Position numbers and translations under genes: made by a program. A DNA stretch of 64,000 nt from NCBI RefSeq assembly GCF_950295315.1, contig NC_080177.1:76757786-76821785 (forward strand). The letters are read 5' to 3'. Of the stretch, positions 57,778-64,000 are shown piece after piece. Below the pieces are notes generated by a model. That model searched no databases. It was given only the letters and a program-made list of their open reading frames with translations, and was not told where the DNA came from. The stretch comes from Erinaceus europaeus. Its lineage: Eukaryota > Chordata > Mammalia > Eulipotyphla > Erinaceidae. Numbering within the stretch: the first letter of the stretch is position 1; each line of letters starts with the position of its first letter.

Positions 57778-58245
57778 GAAGGAAAGAAGGAAGGAAGGAA
57801 GAAAGAGAGAGAGAAAGAAAGAAAGAGAGAGAGAGAAAGAAAGAAAGAAAGAAAGAAAGATAATAGATACCAGAGCTCTGCTCAGCTCTGGAGCCTGGAA
57901 TCTCAGAGCCTTAGACATGAAAGTCTTTTGTATGGGAGTTGGGCAGTAGCACAGAGGGTTAAACGCACTTAGTGAAAAGCACAAGTATCAGGATAAGGAT
58001 CCCGGTTCGAGCCCCCGGCTCCCCACCTGCAGGGGAGTCGCTTCACAGGCGGTGGAGCAGGTCTGCAGGTGCCTCTCTTTCTCTCCCCTTCTCTGTCTTC
58101 CCCTCCTCTATTTGTCTGTGTCATATTCAACAACAACAACATCAATAACTACAACAATAAAACAAGGGCAACAAAAGGGAAAATAAATAAATATTTTTAA
58201 ATTTTTTTAAAAGTCTTTTGTATGACCGACATGCTGTCACCCCAG
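57632..58245. repeat. SINE-C with (GAAA)n, interrupted by SINE-A
   Basis: Reversed SINE-C with GAAA expansion (57737-57860). SINE-A forward (57934-58205) is flanked by AAAGTCTTTTGTAT (about 57919 and 58211), after which the SINE-C ends CATGCTGTCACCCCAGCCC. Confidence 0.9.
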
Positions 58246-58369
58246 CCCTCAAGAATGAGTCGTGCTGAACTCTTGGACTCGGAACCTAGTGGGTAGAAGT
58301 TCAGTCACGTGACACATGTGTTGCGCCATGTCTTCTATACACAGAAAAGATGTTCTGCTTCTCCCTCAC

Positions 58370-58505
58370 ACCCCTCCAAGATCGAGGCAGAGAGAGCAGG
58401 GCACCAGAGCCTTGAAGCTGCCTTCAGTGTGCTTGGAGCCAAGCTCAACCTGGGTAACACACGTGGCAAAGCAACGCACTATCCAACTGAGCTATTTCCC
58501 TAGCC
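58370..58505 (-). repeat. SINE-E
   Basis: ACACACGTGGCAAAGCAACG and GAGCTATTTCCCTAGCCC. Confidence 0.7.
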
Positions 58506-58567
58506 CTTCCCTTTATTTATTTGCTTAATTTTTGGTCTATCTCTCTCTTGCTTTAAATTTTGTTTCT

Positions 58568-58957
58568 TTGAAAGGGGGAGAGAGGAGAGTCAGGTGTAGC
58601 GCAGCAGGTTAATTGCATGTGGTGCAAAGGACAAGGACCGGAATAAGGATCCCAGTTCGAGCCCCCGGCTCCCCATCTACAGGGGAGTCACTTCACAGGT
58701 GGTGATGCAGGTCTGCAGGTGTCTGTCTTTCTCTCCCCCTCTTGTCTGCCCCCTCTAGAGACCATTTCTCTCTGCCCTATCCAACAACGACGACAACAAT
58801 AATAACTACAACAATAAAACAACAAGGGCAACAAAAGGGAAAATAAATAAATAAATATAAAAAAATAAATGAAAGGGGGAGAGGGAAAACCAGAGCTTTA
58901 TTCTGATACCTCATGCTTACAAGTCTGGCGCGCAAGCCACTGAGCCACCTCTGGAGC
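58568..58957. repeat. SINE-A nested in SINE-B
   Basis: TGAAAGGGGGAGAG at about 58569 and 58869 flanks a forward SINE-A (58585-58868); the reversed SINE-B continues to 58957. Confidence 0.9.
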
Positions 58958-59604
58958 AACATCTGCCCCCTTCCCTCTAGGGCTGTCTGCTGGGTGCACC
59001 CTGTTTCTCTCAGCTCTGCCTTCAATGTTCCTGAGAACTTCCCCACCTGATGTGCTTGCCTACAGCCCCCACCCCACCCCCAGGCCCCGTCCAGTGAAAC
59101 AATGGGACAGGAGCTTCCGGCCCCACTGCAGAGAGGTGGACGACAGAGGGGAGGAAGGGGTAGAGTTCCCCAGACTTTCTCTGCTGGGTTTTGGGCTCCT
59201 TAACTGCAGAAAGGGACTAGGGTTTGCTCCCGGCTAAGAGCAGTCACGTGAGGACCCATGAGCTCATGTGTGCCTTCCTATGATTTTCTTGTTAACAGAA
59301 ATTACATACTTCCTGATTGCAAGGAGAGCCATGTGGTTGCCAGCATAACTTGCTGAATTTCTCTATGAATTAGCTGGACATTAGCACAACACTTTCTTGT
59401 TTACAGAGCACTTTCACAAACATGGCTAAATGCAGCTGTACTGGAAATGCCTGGCGTGGAGGCTGACATGCAGAATTTACTCAGTGAAAGCAAGCTATGA
59501 TTTCCTCAGCCATCACAGCTCTGTCTTTACAAATGAGCAAACTGAGGCTAAGATCTCTCCTAGTTATTTCAGAATCTGGAAGCCTTCTGATTCCAAATCT
59601 TTTT
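58958..59604. other. Single-copy DNA with a MIR-like piece
   Basis: 59525-59560 (TTTACAAATGAGCAAACTGA) resembles the MIR 3' part. No gene recognised. Confidence 0.4.
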
Positions 59605-60155
59605 TTTTTTTTTTTAAGATTTATTTATTTATTTATTGAGCTGAGAAGACAGCATACTATTTATGAGAGAAGAGGGAAGGAGAACGAGAGAACCAGAGTA
59701 TCACTCTGGCGTATGCTATGTTGGGGATCAAACTTGGGACTTCATGCTTGAAGGTCTATGCTTAATCCACTGTGCCACCTCCCAGGCTGGTTTGTGTGTC
59801 TCTGTGTCTGTTGTTTTTGCCACCAGGCTTATCGCTGGAGCTTAGTGCCTGCCTGACTCCCCCCTTCTTATCGAGACAGAGATGGAGAGAGAAAGACACC
59901 TGCAGCATAGCTCTGATGCTCATGAAGTCTCCTTCCTGCAGGTGGGGACCAGGGGCTTGAACCTGGTAATATTTGCAGTCTACTGGGTGTGCCACCACTG
60001 AGCACCCCCCAACCCCCCCCACACACACCTTCTTTTCCCACCCACCCCCAGCACTGCACAACTCTGGTTTGTGGTGATGCTGGGAATTGAACCTGGGACA
60101 TAAGAATTTCAGACATGAAAGTCTCTTTGCATAACCATTGTGCTGTCTCCTCACT
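59605..60155 (-). repeat. SINE-B, long SINE-D/A, SINE-C
   Basis: 59605-59788, 59813-60003 and 60030-60155, reversed. Confidence 0.8.
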
Positions 60156-60194
60156 CATGACTCTAAATCTTGGACACACAAAAAAAATATTTTG

Positions 60195-60593
60195 GGGAGT
60201 CAGGCAGTAGCGCAGCAGGCTAAACGCACATGGCACGAAACTCAAGGAGCCCGGTTCAAACCCCTGGCTCCCCACCTGCAGGGAAGTCACTTCACAAGTG
60301 GTGAAGCAGGTCTGCAGGTGTCTGTGTTTCTCTCCCCCTCTCTGTCTTCCCCTCCTCTCTCCATTTCTCTCTGTCCTATCCAACAACAGCAACTACAAAA
60401 TAAAACAACAACAGCAACAAAAGGGAATAAATAATTAAATATTAAAAAGATATTTACTAATGAGAAGGATAGGAGGAGAGAGAGAGAGAGAGAGAACCAG
60501 GTATCACTCTGGCACATGTTCTATTGGGGATCAAACTTAGGACCTCAGCTTGAGAGTCCGACACTATATCCACTGCACCACCTCCTAGACCAC
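60195..60593. repeat. SINE-A (forward) and SINE-B (reverse)
   Basis: 60195-60448 ends AATAAATAATTAAATATT; 60450-60593 starts at the joint. Confidence 0.85.
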
Positions 60594-61918
60594 AGTCTTG
60601 GGTACTTTTAAGTTGTACCATAAGCCTCTGCAAGGCACTATTGCCCTCTCCCTCTTTGATCCTGTACTTTGGAGAAAGACTCCCCTTCTCCCTCTTCAGG
60701 ACAACCTTGCAAAGCAATCTAAAAAAAAAAAAAAAATTCCAAGAACAAGTGAGGATGAGGGAGCCACAAGAGGGGGGAGGGAGAAATAAACAACCCTGCA
60801 GTAAGGCAGCCGAGAAAGTAGCTGCGGCCAGTGAGGCAGAGAGCTGAAGGATGGTAATGTCTCTGGAGGAGGGAAGGCATGGCAAGGAGGACCGAGTGTG
60901 CCAGAGCCCCCGGAGGAGCGGGGAGAACGGTTCTGGGTGAATCAGGCGTGCAGGGAGCTGTGTGTTCCTTCTCAGTGCAGCTGTTGATGGCTTGCTAGCC
61001 CAAGGCTTGGAGAAAGGCGATTAGCCTGGAGTTCTTTGCAGACTGCCTGAGAGCATGGGGGTGGGAGCTGGGGGAAGGAGAAAGGTGGTTCTTTGTGAAG
61101 CTGGAGAGGGCATGGCCCCACCTGCGGCCTGGTGACCTGATGTCAGGTCACCACTGACTCTGCCCTGCCTTCCGCAGGCCACTTCACTGCGGCCCCCTGG
61201 CCCTATTCACAGGCCCACGCAGACTCTAGATGCGTACTTAGCATGCATTGGACAACACCCAGACAGTTGCGACAAAATTAGCCAATTTCCAAAAGCCATT
61301 AAATGTGCCTCCTGATAGCATCTCTCTCTGGGCCATTTTCAGAAGCGTGAACCGCCCTAGGGAGGCCACTCTGTGACTGTGTTCCAGGCCCTGTCCTCCC
61401 TGGAGATAGCTCTGGACCAGGTGTCTTCCCTGAGGGACTCTCGTGGGGGCCCAAGCCCGGGTCCTGTCTGGGACTCTCAGCACCTTCCTGGACATCTAAC
61501 TGCACTCACCCAGCCCTCACTGATGAGATCGGCCAGGTACAGGCTATTGGTCTGTGAGTTCCCACCCCTGATCTGCTCCCCCCCCCCCCCCCCCCAGCTC
61601 CAGAGACCCTTCCATAAGGTGGAGGCAACAGGGAAGTGTGACTGGCTAGGAGAGGAGAAAGGAATTAAGAAAATCAGAGTTAAAAAAAAAAAAAAAAAAC
61701 TTTTATTCCTTCTCTTCCTCCTCCTCCTTGGTAGAGGAAGTAAGATACAATTGCATTTTGTTTCACTTTTACATTCTTCAAGCCATTTTTTCTGTGGGGG
61801 GTGGGTGAGATGGTCTATAGCAGTTACAAACACAGGGGCACAGTTCCTCATTCCTCTATGAGAGGTGTCTACAGAGCCCTCTGGTCCACAAGAGGATCTT
61901 TCAAATGGTGCATTCTTA
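60594..61918. other. 1.3 kb SINE-free single-copy block
   Basis: Contains a long C run at about 61578-61597 and A18 at about 61682. No exon recognised on either strand. Confidence 0.45.
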
Positions 61919-61924
61919 TAGCTC

Positions 61925-62130
61925 AGGATGTGGCATAGCGGTTGAAAAGTGCTGAACTTGCTCAGGATGGGGAGCTGGCCTAACATAAACAAACAAACAA
62001 ATCTTTAGAGAAAAGGGGGCAGGAGGCAGCATAGTTGTTATGTAAAAAACTTTTATACTTGAGGTTCTGAGGTCTTAGGTTCGATTCCCCCCCCATAAGC
62101 CAGAGCTGAAAATAGAGTAAATAAAACGTT
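61925..62130 (+). repeat. SINE-B fragment and SINE-C
   Basis: 61925-62010 B-like with (AAAC)n tail; 62017-62130 C. Confidence 0.7.
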
Positions 62131-62162
62131 ATAAAGAAAACAACAAAATGATGTACTAGTCT

Positions 62163-62170
62163 TCCCTTTC

Positions 62171-62225
<55 letters not shown>

Positions 62226-62962
62226 CCTTCTCCTTCCTTCTTTTTTTTTTTTTGCCTCCAGGGGTTATTACTGGGGCTTGGTGCCTACACTACAAATCCA
62301 CTGCTCCTGGAGGCCATTTTCACCACCCCCCATTTCTGTTGCCCTTGTTGTTGTTGTTATTGCTATTGTTGTTGTTGGATAGGACAGAGAGATCAAGAGA
62401 TATAGGGAAGACAGAGAGGGGGAGAGAAAGATAGACACCTGCAGACCTGCTTCACTGCTTGTGAAGTGACCCCCCTACAGGCAAGGAGCTGGGGGCTCGA
62501 ACCTGGATCCTTGCTCTTTACACCATGTATGCTTATCCCACTGCACTACCACCCTTTCTCTCTCCCTCTCCCTCTCTCTCTGGGTTCGAGCCCTCACTCT
62601 CCACCTGCAGGGAGGAAGCTTCACAAGCAGTGAAGCAGGTCTGCAGGTGTCTCTCTTTCTCTCTTCCTGTATCTCCCTCTCCCCCCCTCTCTCTTTCTTT
62701 TGCCTTCAGGGTTATCACAAGGGCTCAGTGCCACCACAACAAATCCACTGCTTGTGGCTGCCATGTTTCTCCATTTTATTATATAGGACAAAGAGAAATT
62801 GAGAGGGGAGAGGGAGATAGAGGAAGAGAGAAAGAGAGACACCTGCAGACCAGCTTCACTGCTTGTGAAGCATTCCTGCTGCAGGTGGGGAGTGGGGACT
62901 CGAACCCAGATCCTTGCACTTCAAACTACGGATGCTTAACTGAGTGTACCACCACCTGCCCC
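62163..62962. repeat. (TTTC)n, long SINE-A (reverse), truncated SINE-A (forward), long SINE-A (reverse)
   Basis: About 15 TTTC units at 62168-62226; 62245-62553; 62583-62694; 62695-62962. Confidence 0.85.
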
Positions 62963-62984
62963 CTCAACTTCCCTCTTTTCCACA

Positions 62985-63300
62985 TAATAAAATTGAGGCC
63001 CAGAGTGGGGGTAAGGTTGTCCAGGGTCCCACAGTTGGTCATCAGTAGAGTCAGGACTAGAAGCCAGGCCCCCAGCTCTGGGGTCTCTGGTCCACAGCTC
63101 AGTCTGGTAGAGTGTAGGACCAGAGGTACTGTGATTGTCAGACTGCTAGCAAGTGCTGAAACTGGAGTCTGAAGACTAGGTCTGCATCGTGACGTCTCCC
63201 TTAATAGCTGAGTGACCTTTGGCAAGTTATTCCACCCTGTCTGCCTCCATTTCCTTCTCTATTAATGGGGAAGTCAGTACCCTTCACACGGAGCTTTGCT
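62985..63300 (+). repeat. Two MIR-like ancient SINE pieces
   Basis: 62985-63100 (AATTGAGGCCCAGAGTGG, AGTCAGGACTAGAAGCCAGG) and 63150-63300 (GAGTGACCTTTGGCAAGTTA, CTCCATTTCCTTCTCTATTA). Confidence 0.75.
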
Positions 63301-63389
63301 GTCCAATGGGAAGATGGGATTTTGCCTGGCATGTGTCATTTCCCCCAGACCTCCACTCTTTTCCATTGCTCTCCTCTGTTCTGTGCGAA

Positions 63390-63500
63390 ATGTTGCCTGT
63401 CATTTGATGATGGATTCCTTGGGGGAAAGGGCTGCTTTATTCATCTTTGCAGTCCTAATGCCTGGCACATAGTAGGGCCTCGAGAGAAGACGCTGAAGTA
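63390..63500 (+). repeat. L2 LINE 3' end fragment
   Basis: GCAGTCCTAATGCCTGGCAC then ATAGTAGG matches the conserved L2 3' end. Confidence 0.7.
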
Positions 63501-63727
63501 CTGGGGAAATTCTGGGGAGCGGCCCTTTGTCTGTGCAGCTGTGACTGCAGTTTTCTCATTAGGATTCTCTTGGGTGGTGCTGGGAAGAGAGCGTAGGAAA
63601 GGCAGGAGGCCCTGGACAGTGCAGCAACTTCCTGATTGCAAAGACAATGATGCCCCAGTTCTGGATGTCTGGAGTGGGGGGTACGCCTTGCATGGAGGGT
63701 ACCTACTGAAAGGAGGGGCAGCCTTCC

Positions 63728-64000
63728 CCACCTGCAGGGGAGTCACTTCAAGGCTGTGAAGCAGGTCTGGAGGTGTCTCTCTTTCTCTCCCCCCTCTGTC
63801 TTCCCCTCTCTCCATTTCTCTCTGTCCTATCTAACAAGGACAATAACAGCAACAACAATAAAAACAACAAGGGCAACAAAAGGGAAAGTAAGCAATAAAG
63901 GGGGGGAGGGGGGAGTTGGGCAGTAGTGCAGCAGGTTAAGTGCTCCTGACGCTAAATGTAAGGACCGGCGTAAGGATCCCGGTTCGAGCCCCCGGCTCCC
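63728..64000 (+). repeat. 5'-truncated SINE-A, then SINE-A cut by the window end
   Basis: 63728-63898 begins at CCCACCTGCAGGGGAGTC. 63912 starts a new copy that reaches GAGCCCCCGGCTCCC at the last base. Confidence 0.9.

Noticed and set aside
62525..63172. 215-codon plus-strand frame, the longest in the window
   Set aside because: It runs through three SINE copies and a MIR; there is no unique coding content.

Overview
The window is nuclear DNA from a eutherian mammal. It carries a head-to-head pair of housekeeping genes, ISCA2 (minus strand) and NPC2 (plus strand), in about 64 kb packed with tRNA-derived SINEs. The most abundant SINE has a head like GTAGCGCAGCGGGTTAAG and a B-box GGTTCGAGCCC. 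It matches what I remember of hedgehog (Erinaceidae) ERI-type SINEs, so Erinaceus or a close relative is the best guess. This rests on recall of the repeat family, not on a search.

Layout. 1-12.3 kb: intergenic, SINEs plus one 5'-truncated L1 (2.9-4.26 kb). By human gene order the 3' end of LTBP2 would be expected here on the plus strand, but I found no LTBP2 coding exon. 12.37-13.73 kb: ISCA2, four coding exons, minus strand, including an apparent GC donor. 13.3-14.5 kb: CpG-rich shared promoter; the two start codons are 433 bases apart. 14.16-32.41 kb: NPC2, four coding exons plus a 3' UTR exon, with introns of about 10.4, 5.0 and 1.8 kb filled with repeats. 32.4-64 kb: intergenic, SINEs, two L1 3' ends, one solo LTR with a 6-bp target duplication, a few old MIR/L2 pieces and patches of single-copy DNA. 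I recognise no gene in those patches; SYNDIG1L would be expected further downstream.

Repeat names used below are mine. SINE-A is the young tRNA-like family. Its short form ends in CAA-rich then (AATA)n tails. Its long form carries an extra 3' module bounded by CCTCCAGG and CCTGGAGG. SINE-D is an older relative (head like CACCTGGTTGAGTGCACATG). SINE-B has GCAGTGGATAAAGC and 'TCAAGCATGAGGTC'. SINE-C has ATAGCATAATGGTTATGC and CATGCCTGAGGCTC. SINE-E is seen mostly reversed, with AAAGCTTCC and CACATGGCAAAGCA. Most are flanked by A-rich tails and, where visible, 8-20 bp target-site duplications (TSDs), as expected of L1-driven retrotransposition.

The two genes act in different organelles. ISCA2 builds [4Fe-4S] clusters in mitochondria. 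NPC2 moves cholesterol out of lysosomes. They are coupled here only by the promoter. The most notable observations are the GC donor in ISCA2 intron 3, the loss of the usual GT donor after NPC2 codon 147 (giving a changed C-terminus), a pair of RFX X-box motifs at 37.33 kb, a hairpin-like 3' module in the long SINE-A form, and several unusual insertions: poly(A)-only, tail-only, 5'-inverted, head-only, and three-deep nested. Human comparisons throughout are from memory.
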